From a virus: a DNA stretch of 39,546 nucleotides. Of this stretch, positions 30,669-37,254 are shown piece by piece. Position numbers and translations under genes: made by a program. Each line of letters begins with the position of its first letter. The stretch's first letter is position 1. A model generated the notes under the pieces. That model did no database searches. It saw nothing but the letters and a program-made list of their open reading frames with translations, and had not been told where the DNA came from. The stretch covers positions 1 through 39,546 of IMG/VR virus record IMGVR_UViG_3300036841_000390. One strand, given 5' to 3'.

Positions 30669-30870
30669 GTTTACCTCCGCAATCCTCAAAACAATCTTTG
30701 CACCAGCATTTCATGGCGAAGTTGGTACAACGTATAATCGGACCAATATGCAACTCGATTTTCTCCTCCCAGCTCTCTGCACGCTCGTAGTAAACTTTTG
30801 GGGAATGACAAATTGAACAGAAGCGTTCTTCTCCGAATGGCTGCGCCCACTTAGGGATTCTGCTTTTCAT
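30661..30870 (-). CDS. Small cysteine-rich (zinc-binding) protein
   Basis: A 69-aa protein with CxxC at C18-C21 and a C-terminal cluster (CWCKDCFEDCGG). The middle is charged (YYERAESWEEKIELHIGPIIRC). Probably one treble-clef zinc site. The gene overlaps its neighbours by 8 and 20 bp in the leftward chain. Function unknown. Confidence 0.6.
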   Translation of the reverse strand: MKSRIPKWAQPFGEERFCSICHSPKVYYERAESWEEKIELHIGPIIRCTNFAMKCWCKDCFEDCGGKHD

Positions 30871-31063
30871 ATAATTTACTCATACCATCACACATTTCGC
30901 GGAAAACGGTAGCTGGGTATTCTAATCCTTTACATAAGCGAAACCAAGCGTTGCCAAGAGCGGCCTGTGCAGTAATAGGGTCCGTTCCATACTCGTTTAA
31001 AGCTTGAAGCACCGCTGTGCCGACATCAACTGCCTCTTGAGCCATATCGTTTTCTTTTGACAT
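30851..31063 (-). CDS. Small helical unknown protein
   Basis: A 70-aa helical protein (EAVDVGTAVLQALNEYGTDPITAQAALGNAWFRLC). GAGGCG lies 5 bases before the ATG. It is the first gene after the only sizeable gap in this part of the chain, where a strong hairpin (31080-31107) lies. No family recognised. Confidence 0.6.
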   Translation of the reverse strand: MSKENDMAQEAVDVGTAVLQALNEYGTDPITAQAALGNAWFRLCKGLEYPATVFREMCDGMSKLYEKQNP

Positions 31064-31079
31064 GTTTCGCCTCTTAATT

Positions 31080-31107
31080 TGTGTCTATAATTCCATTTAT
31101 GGACACA
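31080..31107. repeat. 11-bp inverted repeat / hairpin
   Basis: TGTGTCTATAA (31080-31090) and TTATGGACACA (31097-31107) pair over 11 positions, one of them G.T, around loop TTCCAT. It lies in the 47-bp gap between two leftward genes. No T-run follows on either strand. It may be an operator or a processing hairpin. Confidence 0.65.
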
Positions 31108-31110
31108 CTA

Positions 31111-31308
31111 TCACCTTAAGCATAAGCAGTGGTACTCCATTCTCCCTTCCGGGCTCTTAAGAAGTCCGCAATTGTGGCAACGCAAGTGCGGTATTTTCTT
31201 TTCGCGCAAATCGTCCAGAGTGCAGGGCAAGCATTTCCGAATCTCGACACCGTTGGAGTATTCGTGGTGAAGGCCGTACGTGTCGCACTTTTCGTTCTCA
31301 CAGGCCAT
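31111..31308 (-). CDS. Small zinc-finger protein
   Basis: A 65-aa protein with four or more paired cysteines: a first pair near the start (CENEKC), CLPC, then CHNCG and a CLCLR end. Two small zinc sites are likely. GAGGTCCTGAG precedes the ATG. Unknown function; one of several Cys-rich microproteins in this chain. Confidence 0.6.
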   Translation of the reverse strand: MACENEKCDTYGLHHEYSNGVEIRKCLPCTLDDLREKKIPHLRCHNCGLLKSPEGRMEYHCLCLR

Positions 31309-31309
31309 C

Positions 31310-31432
31310 TCAGGACCTCAAACTCTCAATCCATTCTTCATTGAAATACCCAGGCGTCATCCACCCGCTCAGTATTGGCTCATCCGGATCAGGCTCCAGA
31401 TTGGCATCTTCGATTATAATCGTTTTGCACAT
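31310..31432 (-). CDS. 40-aa acidic unknown protein
   Basis: Start at the ATG at 31432 (AAGG 8 bases upstream), two bases after the previous stop. An acidic peptide (IIIEDANLEPDPDEPILSGW) with a WMTPGYFNEEWIESL helix at the end. The upstream in-frame extension to 31498 overlaps the Pro-rich gene and is not needed. No family recognised. Confidence 0.5.
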   Translation of the reverse strand: MCKTIIIEDANLEPDPDEPILSGWMTPGYFNEEWIESLRS

Positions 31433-31434
31433 AA

Positions 31435-31728
31435 TCAAGACCTTAAACTCGGTGTTCGTAACCCACGATAGTATTGATCCGGCACAGCGTATGGCCAATA
31501 AGGCTCAAAAGGCCCATGATAAGGCGGAAGCGGCACTTGCACCAGTCCCGAGCCGTTAGCGCAACCAATCGCTCCTTGAGTTGCCGAGTAAGGCAAAGGC
31601 CACGGAAAGGGTCGCTCTCGAGGGGGAATCGGTATCGCCACGCGTCCAGAGCCGCCAGAGGTTGCAGGCCCACCACCACCAGCGCCGCCAGTCGAGGTGT
31701 CATTTGGTCTGTTGAACGGGTAACTCAT
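31435..31728 (-). CDS. Gly/Pro-rich protein
   Basis: A 97-aa protein; GAGGTTCTGA precedes the ATG. Gly/Ser/Thr-rich to residue 28, then Pro-rich (VAIPIPPRERPFPWPLPYS, QVPLPPYHGPFEPYWPYAVP). Probably disordered or extended. The Pro-rich half resembles the 55-aa protein at 30501. This may be a small duplicated family. Function unknown. Confidence 0.55.
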   Translation of the reverse strand: MSYPFNRPNDTSTGGAGGGGPATSGGSGRVAIPIPPRERPFPWPLPYSATQGAIGCANGSGLVQVPLPPYHGPFEPYWPYAVPDQYYRGLRTPSLRS

Positions 31729-31879
31729 TCAGAACCTCAGCTTTGTATTTAAATTCTCTTTTTAAGATGAAGGATTGCTCAAGTGTTTCTCCTTTCGCGT
31801 AAAATGGCACGTCTCTATACGGGTCAGCAAAATGCATCTTTAGATACTCTTTTTCACTGCGTTCGCACTCACTGCACAT
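31700..31879 (-). CDS. Small CxxC protein
   Basis: 59 aa from the ATG at 31879, preceded by a strong GGAGGA site; the TTG one codon upstream is not needed. A single CSEC pair near the start, then a charged segment (EKEYLKMHFADPYRDVPFYAKGE) and a helical end. The 3' end overlaps the next gene by 29 bp. Unknown. Confidence 0.55.
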   Translation of the reverse strand: MCSECERSEKEYLKMHFADPYRDVPFYAKGETLEQSFILKREFKYKAEVLNELPVQQTK

Positions 31880-32177
31880 CAACTTCCTCCCTCGGATCTA
31901 TGTCGGGAAGCGGGGGAAAACCGTTCCACTGCCGTTTCTCCTCATATATCAACCTTTCGTTGGTGATGTCGATGCCGAGCGCTAGGCACTTCTTCGGGCT
32001 GCGGAGCAGTTCCAGATGCTCTTCCATGGTCACGTCGAGGGCGATCGGGTCGAGGGGGTAGCGGATCGGAGGTTGGCCGTCGGCAAGCGGAGTAATCATA
32101 TCTTTATTATAAGCCTCAGGCGGTATAAAGCTCAAAGGAGTGTTATTAGCTCCCCACTCCGTCATCCGTTGTTCCAT
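31869..32177 (-). CDS. Acidic unknown protein
   Basis: A 102-aa protein; AAGGAG precedes the ATG. A Pro-rich first half (PLSFIPPEAYNKDMITPL, GQPPIRYPLDPIALDVTM), then a helix EEHLELLRSPKKCLALGIDI and an acidic end. It overlaps both neighbours (by 32 and 11 bp). No family recognised. Confidence 0.55.
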   Translation of the reverse strand: MEQRMTEWGANNTPLSFIPPEAYNKDMITPLADGQPPIRYPLDPIALDVTMEEHLELLRSPKKCLALGIDITNERLIYEEKRQWNGFPPLPDIDPREEVDVQ

Positions 32178-32394
32178 TTAATTCTCCTTTGAACAATTTA
32201 TCCCAGTAAGCCGCGCTCTGACCATATGCCAGATTCCAAGCCTTTATCACATTAAATGCTTTCTTGTTTTTATTGGATTGCCAACCCTCGAAGATCGCCT
32301 TGTACTCGTAATGGCATTCGGCGCACAGAAGCCGGCCTCGATAATCCGTTGCTTGGACAGATCTCGCTTTGCAGATGGAGCACTTGGCTTTCAT
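32146..32394 (-). CDS. Zinc-ribbon protein
   Basis: An 82-aa protein with CSICKARSVQATDYRGRLLCAEC: two CxxC knuckles 15 residues apart, a typical zinc ribbon. A helical region follows (EYKAIFEGWQSNKNKKAFNVIKAW). The first ATG overlaps a preceding stop (ATGA at 32391-32394). Possible transcription- or DNA-associated microprotein. Confidence 0.6.
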   Translation of the reverse strand: MKAKCSICKARSVQATDYRGRLLCAECHYEYKAIFEGWQSNKNKKAFNVIKAWNLAYGQSAAYWDKLFKGELNGTTDDGVGS

Positions 32395-32465
32395 AACTCA
32401 ATCCTGATTGGCTTGTTGAGGGGCTCGTTCCGTTCGTTGACGTGCGAGGCGCTTATGCAGTCAAT
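32391..32465 (-). CDS. Possible 24-aa gene with ATT start (weak call)
   Basis: One frame is open from GGAGAGG through ATT (32465-32463) to a TGA that overlaps the next ATG in the usual ATGA fashion. It would encode IDCISASHVNERNEPLNKPI and a few more residues. The stop-start overlap and good ribosome site argue for translation; an ATT start is rare. The region would otherwise be a 60-bp gap. Confidence 0.25.
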   Translation of the reverse strand: MDCISASHVNERNEPLNKPIRIEL

Positions 32466-32881
32466 GATCCTCTCCGAGCTTTTTGTACCTTTCGAACCGC
32501 ATTATTGTTCCTGAATTTATACCTATGCGCGCCGCTTTTTCTTCCGAATCTAAGTCTCCAATAAACATCTCTGTCCATTGTTTTATCCAAGGCAACATGA
32601 TATCCAAATTCTTGAGTCTTGTGATCCTTTTGGCTTTCGTGCTCTTTTTCTTTAATTTTCGCCCGCTCATACAATTGTAATATTTCCTGTTTTAAAGATT
32701 CGCATCGAGCCAATCTTTTGGGATTATTTTTTAACTTATACCACATTTTCTCAGCGGTATTGAGCATCTCAAAGATGCAATCGGAGGAATCACGCAGCTT
32801 AACACACGGAGTGCTCAGCAGAGTGGGATTAAAAAACTGTTTTATAAAAGGTGGTGAAATGGAAAAAGTTGTTGTTATCAC
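32453..32881 (-). CDS. Basic helical protein coupled to terminase
   Basis: A 142-aa protein. The GTG at 32881 overlaps the terminase stop (GTGA), with GAGG five bases upstream. Helical and basic (EMLNTAEKMWYKLKNNPKRLARCESLKQEIL, then RFGRKSGAHRYKF). The last 70 codons are also open in a second frame (32461-32670) whose translation looks at least as natural. So the true end may be that frame, an overlapping gene, or a frameshift product. Function unknown. Confidence 0.5.
   Translation of the reverse strand: MITTTFSISPPFIKQFFNPTLLSTPCVKLRDSSDCIFEMLNTAEKMWYKLKNNPKRLARCESLKQEILQLYERAKIKEKEHESQKDHKTQEFGYHVALDKTMDRDVYWRLRFGRKSGAHRYKFRNNNAVRKVQKARRGSLTA
32461..32670 (-). CDS. Alternative overlapping frame (69 aa)
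   Basis: Within the previous gene, a +1-type frame from ATG 32670 to TGA encodes a basic start and an HTH-like end (TEMFIGDLDSEEKAARIGIN, then SGTIMRFERYKKLG). The EEKAARIGINSGTIMRFER part resembles the recognition half of a terminase-small-subunit or resolvase HTH. AGGAA lies 13 bases upstream, which is poor. Kept as an alternative reading of the same DNA. Confidence 0.35.
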   Translation of the reverse strand: MSGRKLKKKSTKAKRITRLKNLDIMLPWIKQWTEMFIGDLDSEEKAARIGINSGTIMRFERYKKLGEDH

Positions 32882-34209
32882 TCAAACCTCGGGTTTGCTT
32901 CTTTAAACCATCTCTCTGCTTGCATATCGCTCACGCCGCTCTTACTCGAATCAACGTGAAGCTTAACAGAAATCGCCAAATAGCGCATCATGTCGGCACC
33001 GTGAGAGGCCCAGTCGTGCCGCGGCTTCTCCTTATAAGACTCCATCTTCTGATCAAACTCTTTTCTGTAATTCTCAAGACATTTAACTAATCGCTTGCAT
33101 TTATCGGCATCGATCCAAAGACGCGGGAAAATACCACGCACGGCTTCAATGCCATCCTCGAGACGGAGCTTGAGAGTAGGTAAGGTAATAAATTTGATAC
33201 CGAGGCAGGAACCCACTTCCCTTGCAGAAAGTCCAGAGCTAAAGGCATGAGACTCGATGTCATGAGGGGCGTAGTGATTTTCGTATATGTATGGTTTTTC
33301 TTTGAGGACTTGGGCGTAGTGGGGCAATCCTTCTCCGTGATTCTCGTAATAGTCGATGACATGGATTTCGTTGCCGATGAGCTGATAGAATCCGATCGCG
33401 CAGGAATCTCCGTAACCGAGATCCCAAGCGGTTGAAACTCGAGACTGTTTGTCCCAGGGAATACTCGAAATTCGATCCTCATCTCGTGCTTCTTGCAAGT
33501 ATCTAGCATAGTAACTACCTTCAATGCCAAGTGTAAATGAACAATAAAATTCTTGCTGGATAAAGTCCTCTGACATTCCAGCTTCGCGTTCCTTTTGTAT
33601 GTCTTCGGCGGATATTATTCCAGTGTCTTTTACAGTTAAGATTTGACAGAACCAGTCTTGATTAGATTTAGACATCTCATAAAGGTCTTTCGCGTGATTG
33701 GCACCGCGAGGCGTAAAATTAAATACTGCCCACCCTCCATTTTCCACCAAGATTGGTCGAATGAGTTGCCACGCCACGGGATCTTGAAGACTGTATTCAG
33801 TAAAAACACACCCAACAGGGTTAGTGCCCACAATGGAATCAATATTATTAGTGCCAATAATCTGAATAATGGAACCATTTCTAAGCCTGATTTTCATTTC
33901 GGTTGCGTTAGGAGAGCCGTCAATAAGATCTTTTGGAACGTGATCCAAGAAGCGGAAGCCATCCTTGTCAACGCCATCCCACAAAATCTTACGGCCTTGA
34001 GAGAAGTGGGGGAAAAAGTAGTAATAAATGCCGACTTTCTGAACGGCTCTTGAGATGAGAAAGTTCCAACACGTCTTCTCCTTACCGGCCCGACGATGCC
34101 ACACTAGGACAGCGCGCTTCTTTCCCCTCTTCATTGCCTCCCAGAACGGGATTTGATAGGGCCGAGAACGGTAATTAAGTGGGATTTCGATGTTTACTTC
34201 TTGTTTCAT
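32878..34209 (-). CDS. terL: Terminase large subunit
   Basis: 443 aa from the ATG at 34209; the TTG/GTG-type extension to 34239 would run into the structured RNA. HRRAGKEKT (about 38-46) is the Walker A region. VGCVFTEYSLQDP (about 132-144) is Walker B, with Thr in place of the usual Asp before the catalytic Glu, as in SEY/TEY-type podovirus terminases. NFTPRGANH is the coupling motif. The nuclease domain has TAWDLGYGDSCAIGFYQ, HYAPHDIES and DWASHGADMMRY, supplying the metal-binding acids. It drives DNA packaging into the prohead with the portal. No good ribosome site is seen. Confidence 0.85.
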   Translation of the reverse strand: MKQEVNIEIPLNYRSRPYQIPFWEAMKRGKKRAVLVWHRRAGKEKTCWNFLISRAVQKVGIYYYFFPHFSQGRKILWDGVDKDGFRFLDHVPKDLIDGSPNATEMKIRLRNGSIIQIIGTNNIDSIVGTNPVGCVFTEYSLQDPVAWQLIRPILVENGGWAVFNFTPRGANHAKDLYEMSKSNQDWFCQILTVKDTGIISAEDIQKEREAGMSEDFIQQEFYCSFTLGIEGSYYARYLQEARDEDRISSIPWDKQSRVSTAWDLGYGDSCAIGFYQLIGNEIHVIDYYENHGEGLPHYAQVLKEKPYIYENHYAPHDIESHAFSSGLSAREVGSCLGIKFITLPTLKLRLEDGIEAVRGIFPRLWIDADKCKRLVKCLENYRKEFDQKMESYKEKPRHDWASHGADMMRYLAISVKLHVDSSKSGVSDMQAERWFKEANPRFE

Positions 34210-34212
34210 AAT

Positions 34213-34387
34213 TGCCAAATGCAGGATTCGAACCTGCAATCAATGTGCCCTAATGCATTACGTAAAGCTAAGCAGCATGTCCCGGCGCCGGCGCTGTACC
34301 ACTTTACCCCATTACCATTGATAGACTTGCTCCCGGCATGACTGATGGCGGCCAGGATCCGTGTACTGCCAATCTCACCAATCTGGC
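34213..34387 (-). ncRNA. tRNA-like multi-arm structured RNA upstream of terL
   Basis: It fills the gap between two genes. On the minus strand, GCCAGAT (34387-34381) pairs with ATTTGGC (34220-34214) as a 7-bp acceptor stem with one G.T. After TG comes a D-like arm, GTG / CAC with a GG-containing loop (34378-34361). Next is a 7-bp stem with a 13-nt loop (34357-34331). Then a long arm: ATCAATG/CATTGAT (34322-34316 with 34245-34239), TAATG/CATTA, GTAAAG/CTTTAC and CAGC/GCTG. Last is a canonical T-arm GCAGG-TTCGAAT-CCTGC (34237-34221). No 5-bp anticodon stem with a 7-nt loop is found, no CCA is encoded, and the length (175 nt) is double that of a tRNA. Confidence 0.6.
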
Positions 34388-34392
34388 TTAAG

Positions 34393-34566
34393 TTAAATTG
34401 AAGGAGCCTCGCAAAATAACCTGCACGCCGTGAGTTGCGGATAGTCCTTCATAACTTGCTCTTTTTGCTGACCAGAAGCGAAGAGGTACGACCCTTCTGA
34501 GTTGGCATATATATATAACGTAGTTGGCTCCAAAGCGCCTTCGTTAATTGGTGTCCAGGGTCCCAT
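34393..34566 (-). CDS. 57-aa unknown protein
   Basis: The ATG at 34566 shares a base with the preceding stop (TAATG). The protein is mixed (MGPWTPINEGALEPTTLYIY, then SEGSYLFASGQQKEQVMKDY) and looks like a small alpha/beta or DUF-type phage protein. It ends 5 bases before the structured RNA begins. Unknown function. Confidence 0.55.
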   Translation of the reverse strand: MGPWTPINEGALEPTTLYIYANSEGSYLFASGQQKEQVMKDYPQLTACRLFCEAPSI

Positions 34567-34883
34567 TAGCACATCTCCTTCTTGGCTTTCTTAAACTTAT
34601 CGATCATAGGATCTCGTTTATCGCGGTCTTCTCTTTTCAGCTTCTCGTTGTTCTTTTCGGCGCCTTTGAGCACTTGTACAGCAGCTTTACTTTTGCCGGC
34701 CTTAACATCTTTCTCGGCTTTGCGCATGCTTTGCGTGATTTTGTGTATTTTCTTGTCCAATTTGTCCTCTAACTTGGTTAGTTTTGTTTGTAATTTCATC
34801 AGTTCCCACACAGTGCGATTGTGCTTGGGAGGAAAGTCATTTAGTGAGCTGTACTTTGAGATGATGCATTGTTTTAAATTCAT
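34566..34883 (-). CDS. Basic coiled-coil protein
   Basis: A 105-aa protein overlapping the methyltransferase stop (ATGA at 34880-34883). Lys-rich and helical: TVWELMKLQTKLTKLEDKLDKKIHKITQSMRKAEKD, then a second helical segment rich in Lys/Arg/Asp. No domain recognised; nucleic-acid binding is possible from charge. Confidence 0.6.
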   Translation of the reverse strand: MNLKQCIISKYSSLNDFPPKHNRTVWELMKLQTKLTKLEDKLDKKIHKITQSMRKAEKDVKAGKSKAAVQVLKGAEKNNEKLKREDRDKRDPMIDKFKKAKKEMC

Positions 34884-35845
34884 TTCGTCTCAACTTGAGC
34901 GATGCGCGCCCTTGCAATTTCACAGTACTGTTGTTCTTTCTCGATGCCAATTGCCGTGTAACCGAGCTTCCGAGCAGCGAGGATCGTGGTTCCAGAGCCA
35001 GCGAAAGGATCGAGTAGGATTCCGTCTTTTGAAGGCATTACCAGTTTGATTAGATATTCCATGAGTTTTAGGGGTTTGACGGTGGGGTGGGGATTCTTTC
35101 GTGGAGCACTATTCGCCTGATATTTTCGTGCCGATTCAGGATTAGTTCTTATGCAACCATCTGTCGTTTGTTCTGGGATCCTTTCATCTAGCCCCCCATT
35201 CCTCTCACTCGAAGAAGCCTTGGCGCAGTAGAAGAAGCGCGACGGCTCACCAAGCATCTCGGCGGCCTCCTCATCGAGAATCACGTTCGCGGGCCAGCGG
35301 CCTTGCACTTTTTTGCCAAGATAGTCGGTTCCGCTTCCAGGAGAACAATTGAATGTATCTTTTTTTGCCGTAGCTGGCGCATTAAATCGGATTTCTTCGC
35401 CAATCCTACACCCATCAATATTAATCCCCGCCTGTCCCCACTTCTCGGCATTTTGCTTAAAAGTGCCATCGCAAGGTTTCATGGCCATTATGATGGGTTC
35501 GTAAGCAGGCTTGAGAGCGGTGCCGAATCCCTCAAGTCCGAAATGATTGTGAGACTTAGGAAATCCCGACCCATAGAGCCACATAATTGTATCTCTAATT
35601 TGAAACCCAGAGTCTTCAATCGCGCAAGATAAGCGATGAAACGTTCTAGTTCCTCCCATGGCAAGCAGATAACTACCTGGTCTACATATTCTAATTGCTT
35701 CATGCCAGTATTCAATGCCTGGTATTGCATAATCCCACCCCTTTCCCATGAAGCTTAATCCATAAGGAGGATCTGTAACAATAGCGCTGATCGAATTCGG
35801 CTCAATTCTTTTCATCTCTTCGAGGCAATCGCCGTGGATGATCAT
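34880..35845 (-). CDS. DNA N6-adenine/N4-cytosine methyltransferase
   Basis: A 321-aa protein. DPPY at residues 25-28 (catalytic motif IV) precedes a variable region and then the S-adenosylmethionine loop DPFAGSGTT (279-287), so the motif order is that of beta-class N6A/N4C enzymes. PTVKPLKLMEYLIKL lies just before the loop, as in the family. No restriction gene is next to it, so it is an orphan, likely protecting phage DNA from host restriction or modifying regulatory sites. The target cannot be read from sequence. It is coupled to neighbours by ATGA overlaps at both ends. Confidence 0.85.
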   Translation of the reverse strand: MIIHGDCLEEMKRIEPNSISAIVTDPPYGLSFMGKGWDYAIPGIEYWHEAIRICRPGSYLLAMGGTRTFHRLSCAIEDSGFQIRDTIMWLYGSGFPKSHNHFGLEGFGTALKPAYEPIIMAMKPCDGTFKQNAEKWGQAGINIDGCRIGEEIRFNAPATAKKDTFNCSPGSGTDYLGKKVQGRWPANVILDEEAAEMLGEPSRFFYCAKASSSERNGGLDERIPEQTTDGCIRTNPESARKYQANSAPRKNPHPTVKPLKLMEYLIKLVMPSKDGILLDPFAGSGTTILAARKLGYTAIGIEKEQQYCEIARARIAQVETK

Positions 35846-36009
35846 TTCGTCAGCACCACCGGAAAGATCTCGCTCTTGAACCGAACCACTAACGACTTTT
35901 CGGGATCAAACTGCTTTGACAAGGCCCACTGCCGAAGCAACTCTAAAACTTGCGATAACAAAGGATCGGACTCCATTTCGTTGTTAATCATCATTATTTC
36001 GTGCTTCAC
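35842..36009 (-). CDS. 55-aa unknown protein
   Basis: The GTG at 36009 follows GGAGGCGAA and overlaps the preceding stop (GTGA). The stop overlaps the methyltransferase ATG (ATGA at 35842-35845). Helical (SDPLLSQVLELLRQWALSKQ) with a beta-like end (SLVVRFKSEIFPVVL). The double coupling is strong evidence for a real gene. Confidence 0.65.
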   Translation of the reverse strand: MKHEIMMINNEMESDPLLSQVLELLRQWALSKQFDPEKSLVVRFKSEIFPVVLTK

Positions 36010-36158
36010 TTCGCCTCCAATTGCTCTACTCTCTCTTTAAGTTCTTTAATTTCTCCATATACGCTAAACCAGTTGTACTTCAAAAATTCGGGCCAAACAA
36101 AGTATAAAAGAAGGATCAAACCAATGCTAAGAAGTGCAGATAGTAAATATTTTTTCAC
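36006..36158 (-). CDS. 50-aa single-pass membrane protein
   Basis: I choose the GTG at 36158, because AAGGAGG lies 7 bases upstream and it overlaps the preceding stop. One TM helix (about 4-21, LLSALLSIGLILLLYFVW) is followed by a coiled coil ending KELKERVEQLEAK. The plan is that of a small inner-membrane spanin or holin accessory. Function unproven. Confidence 0.6.
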   Translation of the reverse strand: MKKYLLSALLSIGLILLLYFVWPEFLKYNWFSVYGEIKELKERVEQLEAK

Positions 36159-36400
36159 TTCGGCACCTCCTTGTCTTGAAAAACAAATTCTCCCCTCCAT
36201 CCAATTATTCCAGAATCAGGAGAAACCCTGGAACTCGAGGGCCTCAAAATTATTGACTCATTTTGGACTGAGTATTTAACATCTCCAAGAGACTCAAAGA
36301 CTGTTCGCTTTATCGCACTTACGGCCATTTCAACGTAATCAGGACATGCTATATCTGAATCTTTTGCGGGCACCCAACGTCCAAACCAACCATCCTTCAC
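36155..36400 (-). CDS. Unknown protein
   Basis: An 81-aa protein. The GTG at 36400 follows GAGGTACCGAA and overlaps the terS-like stop (GTGA). Mixed alpha/beta composition (DYVEMAVSAIKRTVFESLGDV, then strands around SIILRPSS and GEFVFQDKE). No family recognised. Confidence 0.55.
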   Translation of the reverse strand: MKDGWFGRWVPAKDSDIACPDYVEMAVSAIKRTVFESLGDVKYSVQNESIILRPSSSRVSPDSGIIGWRGEFVFQDKEVPK

Positions 36401-36777
36401 TTCGGTACCTCATTCACGTATACGTTGTATTGAATCAAAGTCGCCTCTTCGGGGAGTTTTTGAGGCTCTCGGTATCCGCACTGCTGCTTGCTAAGCCAAA
36501 CTAATGCCGACATGTCACCAGCCATTGCTTTTTCAAACAATTTGCTCTTGAGAGATCGAGATCCCCTACTGCGTCCTCTTCGCAAAATATCGGAATAGCG
36601 AGCATAGATGGTATCAACGTGAACTCGCTCAACATCGGCAATCTCTTGAACGGTGCAATTTATAGCTGCAAGATCTTCCAGTCTTTGCTCATCGACAACC
36701 GCTTTTGGACGCCCACCCTTGTTAACCGCAACCGGCAGGTTAGAAGGGGATTTCGTCTTGCTTCGCTTTTTGGCCAT
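36397..36777 (-). CDS. Terminase small subunit-like DNA-binding protein
   Basis: 126 aa from the ATG at 36777 (AAGGTCGG upstream). After a basic start, residues about 25-75 give the HTH pattern of small terminases: GGRPKAVVDEQRLEDLAAIN, CTVQEIADVERVHVDTIYARY. The following SLKSKLFEKAMAGDMSALVWLSKQQCGY is the usual helical oligomerisation part. Such proteins recognise the packaging site and load the large subunit. TerL is encoded 2.2 kb downstream in the same chain, so they are not adjacent. Confidence 0.7.
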   Translation of the reverse strand: MAKKRSKTKSPSNLPVAVNKGGRPKAVVDEQRLEDLAAINCTVQEIADVERVHVDTIYARYSDILRRGRSRGSRSLKSKLFEKAMAGDMSALVWLSKQQCGYREPQKLPEEATLIQYNVYVNEVPK

Positions 36778-36910
36778 GCACCGACCTTGTATCAAAATAC
36801 GTAGTTAAAAAAGGCATTAACTTTGTTAAATTCTCACTTATTTCTTTGAGGCTCCACGCGATGTACGACAGGCTTTTTTCTGCTGACGCGGGTGGTTTTG
36901 GTTCACTCAT
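36740..36910 (-). CDS. 56-aa unknown protein
   Basis: ATG at 36910 overlapping the previous stop (ATGA). Helical middle (SAEKSLSYIAWSLKEISENL) and a polar end. The 3' end overlaps the terS-like gene by 38 bp. The longer frame to 36985 is the same frame without support. Function unknown. Confidence 0.55.
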   Translation of the reverse strand: MSEPKPPASAEKSLSYIAWSLKEISENLTKLMPFLTTYFDTRSVHGQKAKQDEIPF

Positions 36911-37254
36911 GCTGATACCTTCACTTTTGCTGGATGTTTTCCTGTTACTTTCATTGCCGGATACCCATATTGCTCGGGATGCCATGCTTGCAGATACTCA
37001 TTCTGGCGGATCGCAAGAAGCACGTTGCCCAAGGTTTCTTCGACATTCTCATTTGTTTTGCTAACAGCTTTTAAGGATTTCTCATACTTAAGCAGAGATC
37101 CATGAATATAATTCGCAACTCCGGCGTTCTTTTTGATGGCGGCTTTCACTTCCATGAGGCTTTCCTTGAAGAATTTCTTGTGCTCTCGCAGCAATGCTCG
37201 ATTATCTTCCGCGATTTTCTCTGCTAACTTTTTGAGTTCCTCGGACGAAGTCAT
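36907..37254 (-). CDS. Coiled-coil unknown protein
   Basis: A 115-aa protein coupled by ATGA to the preceding small gene. Long helix to residue ~85 (SSEELKKLAEKIAEDNRALL, SLMEVKAAIKKNAGVANYIH), then a short polar tail with KVTGKHPAKV. No family recognised. Confidence 0.6.
   Translation of the reverse strand: MTSSEELKKLAEKIAEDNRALLREHKKFFKESLMEVKAAIKKNAGVANYIHGSLLKYEKSLKAVSKTNENVEETLGNVLLAIRQNEYLQAWHPEQYGYPAMKVTGKHPAKVKVSA

Noticed and set aside
34316-34387. An ordinary stand-alone tRNA in the right half of the structured RNA
   Set aside because: A D-like arm is present, but the T-loop is incomplete (GCAAGTC without TTC), the acceptor has no partner nearby and no anticodon stem forms; its 5' end pairs instead with the distant ATTTGGC.
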